This document shows, in pieces, positions 1 to 11,431 of a DNA stretch of 64,000 bases; position 1 is the stretch's first letter, and every line of letters starts with the position of its first letter. Origin of the DNA: Fulvia fulva (Eukaryota; Ascomycota; Dothideomycetes; Mycosphaerellales; Mycosphaerellaceae); contig NC_063023.1 in the NCBI RefSeq assembly GCF_020509005.1, positions 496,001 through 560,000 on the forward strand. The letters run 5' to 3'. The notes below the pieces were generated by a model that saw only the letters and a program-made list of their open reading frames with translations, did no database searches and was not told the DNA's origin. The translations under genes were made by a program, and so were the position numbers.

Positions 1-830
1 GAAGCAGCAGGACCTGCAGAAGTTCAAAGAACTAACAGAACAGCTGCACCTAGCCCAGCAGGAACAGGACAGAAGGGCTCAAGGGAGAGGATCAGCAGCC
101 AGCCAAGGGAAGAAGCAACAGTCTCTAGCTGAAAGGATGGCAGGACTCCTCTGGAAGACTGAATGGACAAGAACCCTACAGAGGCTAGGAACCCCAAAGG
201 CACTCTAACAGTTTGGTAGCCACAACTACCTACTGTACTCAGACCTGACCAGGTCAGAAGCAAGCATAGCAATACAAATCCGCTCTGAACACATCGGAGT
301 CAGGGCATACCTACATCAGAGAAAAGTCCCAGGTATCGAAGACAAGAGTTGCCTATGCGGCTACCTGTCCCAGAATGTCGAACATAGACTTCTGGTTTGC
401 AAAGAATGGAGTACAGGGAGAGGTGAATGGAGGGCAAGGGCAAGGAACAGAAACTTCCAAGCCATGATCAGCAATAAGGGAGACCTCTAGAGAATTACAA
501 GGTGGATCATCCACCAAGGATTTTTGGAGCAGTTCTCTCTTACTAGGGAAACAGAGAGATGGATTGAGGAGAGAAAGAAGGAGGAGGAGAGCAGGAAGAG
601 GGGGACAACTCTAGGGTTGCAGACAAGGTAGTCAGAGGCTAACCACCATGACACTAGTGCACCCTAATAGAAGGAAAACTGAGAACTCATGGCAAGGAAG
701 CTATTAGAGAAGGAGAGGAGGTTTTTACCTAGGAATAGGTTTCCTACCTTAGGTAGTAACATATATAGACATAAACCCGCATGGGCCGGAGGGCACCACA
801 ACGGGTAAATGAATCATCTATCTATCTATA
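1..830 (+). mobile_element. 3' end of a Tad1-type LINE (non-LTR retrotransposon), degraded
   Basis: Frame 2 reads as the C-terminal end of a fungal LINE ORF2. It has a Lys/Gln-rich stretch, then a region around 265-420 ending in a Cys-x-Cys...His...Cys motif (SCLCGYL, then EHRLLVCKEW), which is the usual tail of Tad1-type polyproteins. Two in-frame stops (TAA near 207, TAG near 488) fit CAA-to-TAA type RIP changes. The element ends in a tetranucleotide run of the ATCT type at about 815-830, typical of Tad-like 3' ends. The 5' part lies outside the window. It is less TA-rich than the DNA that follows, so it may be a younger copy. Confidence 0.75.
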
Positions 831-2079
831 TAGTAGTCAGGTAGTAGTGAGCTTAAGAGCTAGGTCATCCTTATATTAGCTTTCCTATAATGCTAACTAT
901 CTAGGTCAACATCAGCAATCCTTTTTCTAAGAGAAACTAGGTGTATCTATACAGATCTAATAGTGAACTCTTTACTTATCTTAAAGGTCATAAATTGCTT
1001 TATAAGCTTATATGTATAGGTTGGTAGCACCTAGCTATACTTATTCTAGAGATACACCTACTTCTTAGTAGCTCTTCTAGATTTATATAAGCCCTTAAGC
1101 TCAAATTCATCTTCTTCTATAATCCTACTAAAAATACTGAAGTTGTAAACTATATTATGTCTTATCTATATTAGCGTATTAAGGATCTCTTTAGTTATAG
1201 CCTCTTCTTAGGGTATCAGAGTCTTGCCCTTAATGTTATTAAAAGACACTTCTATTAGGTCATTAATTATAAAGAATGCTAATTAGCTCTCTATCTTATA
1301 TCTCTAAAGGTTGAACTATCTCTTCTAATTGTCCCTCCTAAGAATTAGGATTTTGCCTCCCTTCTCCTCTGTCTTCTCTTAGTATAAATCTATAATAGAT
1401 TAGATATAATAAAACAAGGTGTATATATTCTAAAGTAGTAGCTTAGATCCTGCTAAGGCTTCTAGTATAGAATAGGAAAGTTCGTAGATATAGATACTAA
1501 GGCCTACTTAGTAAAGTAAAGAAGAAGCGGTATAAGGTCTCGGGGCTAGGACACAGGTCTGTCTCTCCTAGTAGAGCTTTAAATGACTTACTTGAAGTCC
1601 TTCTTAATAGTATCTCGATACAGTTCTGCCTATAGAGTATCTTTAAGGTATTGGCTTTAAGTAAGCCGTATAGAGTCCTTGTCTAGGTTACCTATTACTT
1701 AGTATTAAACTAAGCTCCTTAATAGGATAGACGGGGTAGACTTCTAATTCCTAGATGTTTTCTACTACGATAGTAAGGGATATAAGTAACCTATACTGAT
1801 ATAGGTTACTCTTATTCCTATATAAACCCGGGCTTATAACCTATTAAACAGGTACGGGTAGATAGTAGCGGAGTAGAGTAAGAGATCAATCTTTAACTAA
1901 CTAATAGCACGAGTATATAGTAATATATTAGGAACTAATATGTTGATTATGTTAGATATCTATCTAAGCTAAAGGGGAGAGAAGGTATCTCCCTATAAGC
2001 TAAGTCATCGTAGATGCCTTAGGCTACTAGATCACTTCCTAATTATTGACTCCCTTTGAGATACTATATCTTAATACAA

Positions 2080-2760
2080 ATCCTATAAACGACAAGATGT
2101 TGGTAATATTCGCGGGTATAGGCCAATTCTTAACGCATTCAATCTTAGTAGGGTCTATCTTAATGCCCTTACTCATAATAATAACACCTAGATAAGTAGT
2201 CTCGTGTCTAAAGAACTCGTATTTATCAATATCTAACTAGAGCCCGGTAGTAGCTAGCTTTCGTAGAACCTTTAGAATATATTAGATATACTCTTCTCTT
2301 ATCTTACTAAAGATAAGTACGTCATTAAGGTAATATAACACGAAGTTATCTAGAAACTCCCTTAGTATATCTATAAATGACTAAAACGTTCTTAGTATAT
2401 TATATAGTCTCAAGGATATAGCTACGTACTTAAACTGCCTATATCTAGTAGTAAAGGCCGTTTTCTACTCGTCTCCTACTATAATACGGATACGATTAAA
2501 CGTAGCGATAACATCTAGTTTAGTAAACTATTACACGCTAGTAATGCGATCTAAGGTCTCTTAAAATAGTGGAATCGGGTAGCGACTCTTCGTCGTAAGC
2601 GCGTTTAGAGCTCTATAGTCTACGTATACTCGTAGCCCTCTACCCGGCTTTTTGACTATTAGAATAGGTACTACTACTAGTAATACGCTTCTCTAAATAA
2701 AACCTTTCTTAAGTTAGTCGTCGATCTACTTCTTAATCACCTCGTTCTCTCGTATAGAGA
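2080..2760 (-). pseudogene. gypsy reverse transcriptase fragment
   Basis: The minus-strand translation shows the RT palm region. It includes a LDNFVLYYLNDVLIF stretch in which the second catalytic Asp of the YxDD box appears as Asn (a GAC-to-AAT type change). Nearby text matches the gypsy order of conserved blocks around that box. Several stops interrupt the frame, so the enzyme cannot be made. Family assignment is by motif recognition only. Confidence 0.7.
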
Positions 2761-4099
2761 AGGAGTATAGTCTTCGAAATAGCGGTGTCTAACTATTCTT
2801 TAGCTTAATCTTATAGTCTACGCTAGGCCGTCGCGGTAGGACTTATCTACTTCCTTACGGCTAAATAGCCTAGCTATTTCCCTAAACTCTACTAGTAATA
2901 AAGGGATAGGATCCTAGTCTTTGTCCTTACCGTTTATAAAACGTTAATAGTCGTTAGCTAATATAGTAGAGGCGTTAAGTTACCGCTAGGTATAGTTACC
3001 CCGGGGCTCCTCCTATCTATCTATATTTTCTTAAGTGTTAGTATCTACTAACATCGCCGCGCTACCTCCTAGTACTAGCTTCGCTCTTATATCGAAAGCC
3101 TTTAGTATATACGCGGATAGCGGGTCTCGCGCGACTTACTTATTAGGATTTTCTTTCGGGTTAAACATCTATATTATATATACTTTATAGCCCTTCCTCC
3201 GGCTTATACGCCGAAGTGCTTCTATATTAATAGGCTTGATATCGATCTCCGGCTTAGTCTCGACCTTTAGTTCTTTCTTCGTTTGACGCGCTAGGCGCTT
3301 AAGTGTTTCAACCCTATCGGCGGGTAGTAGCTAGCAGACGTAGTAAGACGGTTCCGGTTTATCGTAGGTGTCGACGGTATGTCGTATTACTACCTTCGTC
3401 GTATACGTCTCCTATACTACCGTAGGTTCGTCTTTATCCTCTACGTAGGGTTTAGCGTAATTAGATAGAGCTTAAGGTCGCGAACTCTCTAGTACTAGTA
3501 TCTCGGTCTAAAGAACGCCTCTTAGTATAATACCCTTATCGTTAATAGACTATACGTATACTAGTTCAGTTCCGAGTATATAGTTCTATCGACAATATAG
3601 TAAGAATAGGGTTATAGTTCCTAACGTATAGTAGAACGTAGGTTAATACTCGTCGTACTAGGGACGGCCGGGGACTATATCGTATTCTAGTAATACGTAG
3701 TAGCTAGACCTAGTCTCTACGTAGTTACCGATCTGAATCTATACCGTTGTTCTATAAGTAATAAGGTTACTAGTAGGTCGGCTATCTACTAATATTAGCC
3801 CTAACGGATTAGGTAGCTACATTATATTAAGGTTGTTCTTATACGTAAAGTCGATATCAAAGTACGTAGAGTTAGTACTATTATTATAAAGGGTTTAAGT
3901 AGGAATCTTTCTATTTACTATATATAGTATAACTAGATAAGAAGCTATTACCGGATTATATTTATCTATAGAGTAGTTTCTAGCTAGTAGGGAGTATACC
4001 GATATACTTAAAACCTTGCCTCTCCTAGGAGGCCTATATTTATACTTATACTTTTTCTCGTTTTCTCGTAACTCTAACTCGTACGGTCTACTACGTGTT

Positions 4100-6250
4100 A
4101 CGCTTACGGAGTAGACTAGTCGTTTCCCGCGCCGCTAGTATTATTAGCGTAACTACTATTACTACCGTTACGGCGGTTATTACTTAGGTTATAGCCTAGC
4201 GTAAATAGGCGGCGGGCAACATCTCGAAGGGGGTACTAATCGGTATCGATACGGCGGTGACCTTCTTATTCGTACTTTAAGTCCCGATTCTAATCGATAT
4301 ATTCCTAGGCGCGAGTAGTATCTAAAGGTTAGATATACTAAAATGCCTAAGGTCGATTAGCCTACTTAGTCTTAGCGTTCGGGTTAGTATTGTTACCGCT
4401 ACTACCCGAAGCCGTATCCTTCTTATCGTCGTTACCCTTAGTAGTCTTCTTATTACCTTAGGTCTTATTACCGTTACCGGTCTTACCGTACTTAAGGTCG
4501 AACGCCTTAGACTTGTCCTTGTAGTTATATAGCGTAGACACGACTTACTTAAGGGTCATATTGACTATGTCCTCGTTTATAATACGGTTGTCGTAGCGCG
4601 AGTTTAACTTACGGAGTAGGAAGTCCTTCTCGAGTTTCTTTTCCTTCGCGCCGTTATTAAGGTTAACGATATCGGCGTTCTTACGGAAGGATAGGTAGAA
4701 GTTACTAAACTTCTCCTTATTACCCTACTATAGACTATAAAGCTTAGTTATAGTATTAGTATAGGCATTACGGGTACCGTAGCGCCGGGCTAGATTTTTT
4801 TTATCTTATCTATAAAAGCGTACTAAGTAGTCGTACCTTCCGTAGACTTAGTAGGACTAGGGATCTTTAAGTCGACATAGGTCTATATACCGTTCTTTAA
4901 CTAGCTCTAGACGTTCTAAAGGGAGTCCTTTATAGTACGGTACTTCGAGGCTTAGAGCTTAGCTTTAGTAGTACGCTACTACTCTTAGAACTTAATATCG
5001 TCGCTCTTTAGGTCGAACTTAGTAGGGGCCTTTAGCTCGTTAGAGGACTTAATACTAGTAGTTATGTCGGCGTCGTAAGTCGTATATATAGAGATAGGGT
5101 TACTATCTAAGTCGGTACTCGGGCGATTCTTCTTACCCTTACGGCTACCGTCCTTACGGCTATTCTTACGGCCCTTATTACCGTCGTCCTCGTCATCTAA
5201 TAAGTCCGATAAATCCGGGTCCGACTTCTTCTTATTAGGTTTGCCTCTATTTTGCCGACGCTCTAGTAACTCTTTAGACTCGGTTCGCTAGGGTAGTAGG
5301 TCTTATTTTTCCTTAGACCGGCTACGGTCTATCTCTTACTTCTTAAGCTTAGTAATACGCTTCTCGGCTACTACGAGCTTAGTCTCGGTCTCTACTAGCT
5401 TACTCTCCGCTACCTTATACTACGTACGATACACCTTCTTTATATCTTTAGCCCTCGTAAGCTCGTCTAGGTCGATAACGATAGTATTATCGCGCTTAGC
5501 GAGCTCCTCCTTTAGTCGCGTAACCTCCTCTTCTAGGGACTATCTAGTTGCCTATTCCGTGTCGATTATATCCTCGAGTCGGTCTATCTAGTCCTTAGTA
5601 TCTTACGCCTTACGGAGGTTAATACGGTTAGCTATATCGAGCGTAGTATTAAGTTTATACGTACGTCGGTAATCGGATTCGATATTATAGAGGATCTTAT
5701 AGATCTACTAGGGGTAGTTATTAACCGTCTTCTTGAACTTGTCTATATTCAACCCGTTTAACGAGTCGAAGGCTTCCTAGAAGTTGTCGATAGTAACCCT
5801 CCTCTTCCTCGGTACCTTAGTACCCTTATCTTCTATCTTATTCTCGATAAACTCCGCTCTATATAGGTTAGCTAAGTTTAGCTCTATCTCGACCTCCTCT
5901 TCCTTAATCGCCTTAAGTTGGTCGAACACCTTCTTATACTACTTACGGTACTAGTTATTCTCGTCGAGGAGCCTATCTACGATATCCTCTTTACGTTCTT
6001 AAGTCTATATCGCCGGGCTCGCGCTATCGTTATCGGGTAGATCGGATAGTAGGGTAAAGAAGGATAATCTATTAAGGGACGCGCGATAAACGCGTCTATT
6101 AGTGTTCTCTATACTTACGCCTAGTACGCCGGTACCGGTCTGTCTCGCTATTACTACTATATTAGCTATAATCTACTTTAAGGTATAACTTAGTAAGTAC
6201 GATACCTAATCTTAGTACTTCCTCGTATACTATCGCGGTTTCTCTATAAT
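4100..6250 (-). pseudogene. gypsy gag region (degraded)
   Basis: On the minus strand, between about 6250 and 4100, long charged, coiled-coil-like stretches are readable. One is an Asp/Glu-rich then Lys/Arg-rich segment near 5090-5250 with the phrase SSNELKAPTKFDLKSDD, typical of fungal gypsy Gag. A zinc-knuckle-like part is expected near 4100-4350 but is too eroded to score. Stops are scattered through it. Its position directly upstream of the pol relic supports one element. Confidence 0.55.
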
Positions 6251-6599
6251 CTCCTAAATATAGCTTCTCGTATCTCTCTATACGTTAGTAATAATCTATT
6301 CGAAGTATTATAAGTAGGTATAAGTATATAGTCGGGTAAGGTATAAGTCGAATAGATATTCTATCTAAGAGAGGCGCGGAGGGCGCGAGAGTTATATACG
6401 GGCGCTAAGCCGCTAGTCGGATTAGTTAGCGGGCGCGGGGTCTAGGTACGTACCTACGGGTTTAAGTAAATATACGCCGGTACGGTAATATATACCTCTA
6501 GTATTCTACGTAGGTTACTCACCTATATTCTATTTAGAGGTTACTCTATCCGTTACGGGATCGGCTTACCTACGCCTCCTATACCCTAAATCTATACCC

Positions 6600-8030
6600 T
6601 ATATAATATAGCTAGTTTAACGATCGCCTTATATATTACCCTTACCTTATTAAATATTACTCCCTATATAGACGCCGTAAGCCTCTTAATCGAGGCTTCG
6701 TTAACTTACGCTCGACTCTAGGCTTTCTTAATCTATACGTTCTAGCTTAGCTTCGGGTCGAGCTAGATCTCTAGTACTCGTAGCTCTGCTAATAGCTTAG
6801 TCTCGTAGCCTTAGATTCTTACCGCGGCCTTTATATTATAGTACGTTCTCGCTTTACTAAAGTATATAAACTAGTATTTTTTAGGGGCGAACCGGGTACT
6901 ATACTTCTTTACCTACTCCTCGTATTTCTTATACCTATCTTTAAGGAGGCGATAGTTCTCCTCTATCGAGTCTAACTAGGCTAGAATATTTATATCGTCT
7001 ACAAATTACGATACTAAGGTTTATAGAGAGGTAAGTAGGGGGATTAGATTAGATATAAATATTAGAAACAGAATAGGGGAGAGAGTAGATCCCTAAGGTA
7101 TTCTAGCCTCTACCTTTACCGAGTCGGACGTATACCTCCCTAGGACTAGGTATATCGTCCGTTCCTAGAGAAAGGAGTAGATAAACTTCGTTATCTACCG
7201 GGGGATACCTTTCTATTATAGGATATATATTAGCCTTTAGTATAAGATATTATCGAAGGCTCCTACGATGTCGAGGGATAGTAAGGACGCCGCTTAGTTC
7301 CTACTATAGTACTAGAGGGTCTGAATTTACCCCGTAACTAGCTCTATTACTATTAGTATCGATTGCTAGCTTCTTCTCCCTATCTATATTACTAGGAGTA
7401 CGTAGTTATTCTCGGCTAGCGACGTAAGTCTCTAGGCTACTATCTTCTCTAGGACCTTCCCTATTTTGTTTAGAAGTACGATTAGCCTATACGATTTAAG
7501 CTAAGTATAGTCCTCCTTCTATAGCTTACGTAGTACTACTATTATAGACTCTCTATACGGCCTCGGGTAATACCCTAGCCGTAGGTACGCGGTAAATAGG
7601 TTTATAAGGCTCGGCGCGATCTCTTCTCTATACTTTTTTAGTATTATATTTAGTATCCTATCTAGGCCTAGGGCTTTTCGTCCTTTTAGCTTACTTATAA
7701 CTCCTTTTACTATATTTAATACGGACAAGGCGTAAGATAGGGCGCAAACGTATTGATACCTAAGAATCGAATAAGTTCTACGAAGAAGAGAAGATAAGAA
7801 AGTCGCGAAGCTGCGATAAAGTAAACGTCGAGGTTAAGGTCTAGGGTCCGGGCGCGCTAGCGCACTAGGTCACGTGATACTAAGTGCAGCCTTACGAGGT
7901 AAACCGTAACAATATTAGAGCTAACTGCCTAATCTATATCTAGGGGTTCCGGGTATATACTCGGGTCGATCTTCGTAAGGTCTACCTCTACTTACGTCGA
8001 AAAGAAATAGTCGGCTAATACTTTTGCCTT
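6600..8030 (-). pseudogene. LINE reverse transcriptase domain, interrupted and RIP-damaged
   Basis: The pre-RT linker (ADYFF...DPSIYPEPLDID) at about 8020-7920 runs into the RT N-terminus (KGRKALGLDRILN..., GYYPRPYRESIIVVLRKL) at 7728-7519 once the 195-bp insertion is ignored. A GSTLSPILFLIFI block follows near 7110, and FVDDINILA at about 7007-6979. The Gln of the canonical PQGS box is TAG. The 7519-7728 stretch is the only long open piece and is a fragment of this RT, not a gene. Confidence 0.8.
7717..7911. repeat. Solo-LTR-like insertion (195 bp) inside the LINE
   Basis: The segment begins TAATACGG and ends CCGTAACA, imperfect inverted ends of the TGTTACGG/CCGTAACA kind. It is flanked on both sides by the 5-bp direct repeat ATATT (7712-7716 and 7912-7916). 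Removing it with one repeat copy joins the LINE reading frame in phase (SSNIV to KGVISKL). It holds a CACGTGA motif near 7871. These features fit a solo LTR left by recombination between two LTRs, but no second copy is in the window. Confidence 0.65.
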
Positions 8031-10700
8031 ACCCTAGGACGTAGTCTAGGTAATCTCTTCGCGGTCTACGATTAAAGAGAAGTAAGGAGTTCGTTACTCT
8101 TTAGGTAGTCGTACCTATTTAGCTAGTCTCTATATCTATTCCGGGTTTTCTATAACGAGCCCGATTGTCGCTCTCTAGTCCTATAGCTTATCGCGTCTTA
8201 TCTATACCTTCTTCTCTTATGTCGCGCGATAGTATTGCTCCTACGTCTCTTAGGTATAATCCTTTGTCTACTATCGCCTTGCCCTTCTAGCCTCCTTTAC
8301 CTTCGTAGAGTATTTAGGGGTCTAGAAGGCGTTCTACTACGTTAAGGGTCGGAGTAACGGCGTATATTGTTCCGCTACTTACTATATAATCGAGGCAATC
8401 TATTCCGCTACTTTATCTAGCTAAGCTATCGTCTCGAGTTCCCTATACTACGGTAGGTTTGCTATTAGGAAGTCTCTTATATTGTCCTAGCGTACCTTCT
8501 TCTAGTTACGGCGTAGTTCGCTTACTAGCTCCTCTATCGCCTTTACCCCTAGCGTCGTTTTAATAGGGATATAGTCTTAGGAGGCCTCTAGCGCGTAGTT
8601 CAGTCGGTATTAGACTAGTCTCTCTTTAAGTTCTCGTAAAAGAAAGTATAGGTCGATTATGCTTATACTTATACGGGCCTTCTACGTCTCTATTCCTTTA
8701 GTATTACTAAGGCCATTCCGTAGCGTACGGCTATATCTAGTAGCTTTCTCCCTAAAAACGCGTACGGGGGGGTGAAGTCGAATCTCTACTATAGGTAGTA
8801 GAGGTTAAAGTCGCCGAGGAGTACTTACTTTATATCTTAGCTTAGGGTCCGCTCTAGGTAGGCGAGGGTTCCTAGTTCCCTACTCGTCCGACCCCGCGGT
8901 AGCGGGTTATAGACGTTATAGATCTAGATAGAGCCTTATATTCTATCGATCTAGATTAATATTATGTCTCCTAGGTTACCCTACTACGGTAGTATAACCT
9001 TCTACGACTTAAGGTCTATAGTCTTACTTACGTATATATATATATATCCTCGGGATAACGCCTCGTTTACCCGCGATTACGGTATAGTATCTCCGATTAT
9101 TATAAGTAGCTAGGAGTCCTACGTAGGGGATAATCTATAGTTCCTATACCGTAATAATATAGTACCGTAGCGGGTCTAGCTCTTATAGAAAGTAGCGCTA
9201 GACCTTGTCCCTACTTTTATTTATGTTATACTATACGATAGTAATATCGTTATATAGTATTATTCGTTATCCGTAAGGTCTATTTCCGTACTAGCCTACT
9301 ATATCTCCTAAGCCTATATCCCGCTATTTAGCTAGCCCTAGGGCCGCTAGGGCGCCCTAAAGATTTGTATTTAGCCTAGTTCGTTAGTAGCCTAGTTAAG
9401 GTGTCGAGGCCTACCGGGAGGTAGATACGTTTAGGGTTAGGTTCCCTTATTCGTCTCTTCTACCCTCTTCCTCTTACTCGGCTCGAAGCCCTTATATACG
9501 GTAGGTCCCTCCTACTATCGTTAGGGGTACCTAGCTAGTATAGAGATCCTTACTTATCTCGCTCGTTCTTATACTACTATTCTAGCTAGGTATTAGTTTA
9601 AGTACGCTAGGTACCTTCTACCGTAGTATATATACCTACTCTCCTTTTTTAGGCATTCCCTTCCCTAGTATAGGCCTACGTAGTAAGGATACCTTAGGGT
9701 CTTCTCCCCGTATTTTAGGGCTATATAACCGTACTATTAGTATTAGAAGTACTATAGTACCCTATAGCTACTCTAATAGATCTCCGTGTCTATTCTCTCG
9801 TAGTTCTAGAGTAGCCTATTATCTAGTATCTAGTTAGCTTATTCCGCTGTCTCTACCTAGATAATAAGCGATAAATACGTCTTCTCTCGGTCTACTATCT
9901 TATATAACTATACCGCCTTCGTTAGTTATACTCCTAGGGATATGTTCTAGTTCTATACTTAGAGTTAGGGAAGGTCTTTGACCTTAAATGTCCTAGGGAC
10001 CCTATAGGCGATAACGGTATACTATTAGTATAAGACTCGTACCGACTTTGCGACCTTAGTAGTCTACTCCTTATAGGTCTCTAGTTTTTGTCTATTAGAC
10101 TCTTATACGGTAAAGAGTCTCACTACGCCTATTACCTCTACCTTCGCTCTAACTACCTCCCTTTAGCCGATTCTATTAATCTCCTCCTTACTTATTAGGG
10201 CTACGATTTCTTGTTTCTCCGCCGGATTAGTAATATATAGGCGTACTATATTACTTACCTTCGTAGGGGGTTAATTCTTACCTACTACTACTATTACCTA
10301 TATAGTTAGTCTCTAGGCTACCTTCTATATTACTTATTAGATAGCCTTTGGGATTTAGTATAATAGCGCTTTTAGCGCTCCTAGTAGCTATACTTTAGTG
10401 TTCTTATATACCCGGGCTAGGTATTCGTTATCCTCTAGTAAGTTTTCCGCCTCCGTATATAGGATCGTCTACGCTATATTGTTTATCGTTAGCCTCTACT
10501 TTTTATATAGTAGGCCTTAGCTTATATCCTAGGTTTTTCCTTAGTTTGTTCCCCGGTTTCACTCTTAGTACTAAATGTTCGTAAGGCTATAGCTCTTATT
10601 AGTTACTATAGTCCTAGGTATAGTTTTTATAACCCCTATATTTACGCTAACCCCTTCCGGCTATCTATATCTATCTTAGAAGGTATTACTACCTTTAATC

Positions 10701-11431
10701 TTACTATTAAGAATAGGCTAAGCTTATACCTAAGGACATATAACGTTTATATAAGAGTATACGAGAACGCTACGAGGTAGTAATAGCTAATAATAGAGGA
10801 TATACTAGGTAATAAGCTACGCTAAGTAGTAGATATATCCTTCCTAATAAGGAAAGGTAGAGGAATAGGGGTTATAAAAACTATGCCTAGGACTATATCC
10901 TCCGCTACTACTAGGGTTAGTAGTAATCAAAGAATAAGGTAGAAGAACGTAAGATATTAATAATATATATTAGAGCTTAATAAGTACTAGCTGATAATAC
11001 CTCGATGTTATAACGAGTATACGTAAAGATATAGCCTATAAGAGAGCCGTAATGTTTAGGAAACGCTACCGGATATTACTACCAGAATAGGCCTGATATG
11101 CCTAGAAAGAGGGATAGCGACATGGGTACTATCCACGTATGCACGATACACCCTATATACCACACTCACGGCCGAGACTCTGCACGTCTATCGCGGGCCT
11201 CAGACCACTTCCAGCCTCAGAGCGTTATCGGCGGATCTTGCCTTCTGCCACCTTACCGTAAGTAGAACAATTTACAAACCGAGGTTGATCGCGTTGAGCT
11301 CTCACAGCCGACACCGAGGGTCAAGGCGTCATTAGCACCATATCTTTTGTTTTCGCCCAGTGCGTCGCGTATCATTTCGCTTTCCATTGCTCAATCTTCA
11401 TCGTAGCCATTCCTTTCGATATCTTGTAATC
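10701..11431. other. RIP/gene-island boundary and POX1 upstream region
   Basis: TA-rich degraded DNA continues to about 11090, where composition switches to ordinary coding-like GC content. The roughly 300 bases before the acyl-CoA oxidase start are therefore its promoter and leader, sitting directly beside heterochromatin-like repeats. No recognisable regulatory site can be claimed. Confidence 0.5.

Larger units (their letters stand above)
831..6450 (-). mobile_element. Ty3/gypsy LTR retrotransposon relic, RIP-degraded
   Basis: Read on the minus strand this is a gag-pol element, with gag at about 6250-4100 and pol below it. The reverse-transcriptase core (FVLYYLNDVLIF, the YLDD box with Asp changed to Asn) lies at about 2295-2351, and integrase-like sequence follows to about 1000. 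Stops are frequent and composition is strongly TA/CTAG biased, as expected from RIP. I could not place the LTRs: the 5' LTR should lie near 6300-6500 and the 3' LTR near 850-1000, but no clear TG...CA pair was seen. The boundaries are therefore approximate. Confidence 0.7.
6540..10700 (-). mobile_element. Tad1-type LINE relic (second copy), truncated at its 3' end
   Basis: The minus strand reads in LINE order. ORF1 has a zinc-knuckle region at about 9780-9650, where expected Cys codons read Tyr (TGC to TAC) but the YGHIA knuckle core survives. An AP-endonuclease GDFN motif lies at 8814-8803. Reverse transcriptase lies at about 7730-6600 with GIPQGS-like (Gln now TAG) and FVDD boxes. The RT thumb continues to about 6560 (RLT/IYKAIVKLAILY-like) and then homology stops, so the RNase H and tail are missing. 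The loss sits beside the gypsy relic. A 195-bp insertion interrupts it at 7717-7911. Confidence 0.8.

Noticed and set aside
7519..7728. 69-codon minus-strand open frame
   Set aside because: It is a fragment of the LINE reverse transcriptase that runs out of frame into a solo-LTR-like insertion; not a gene.
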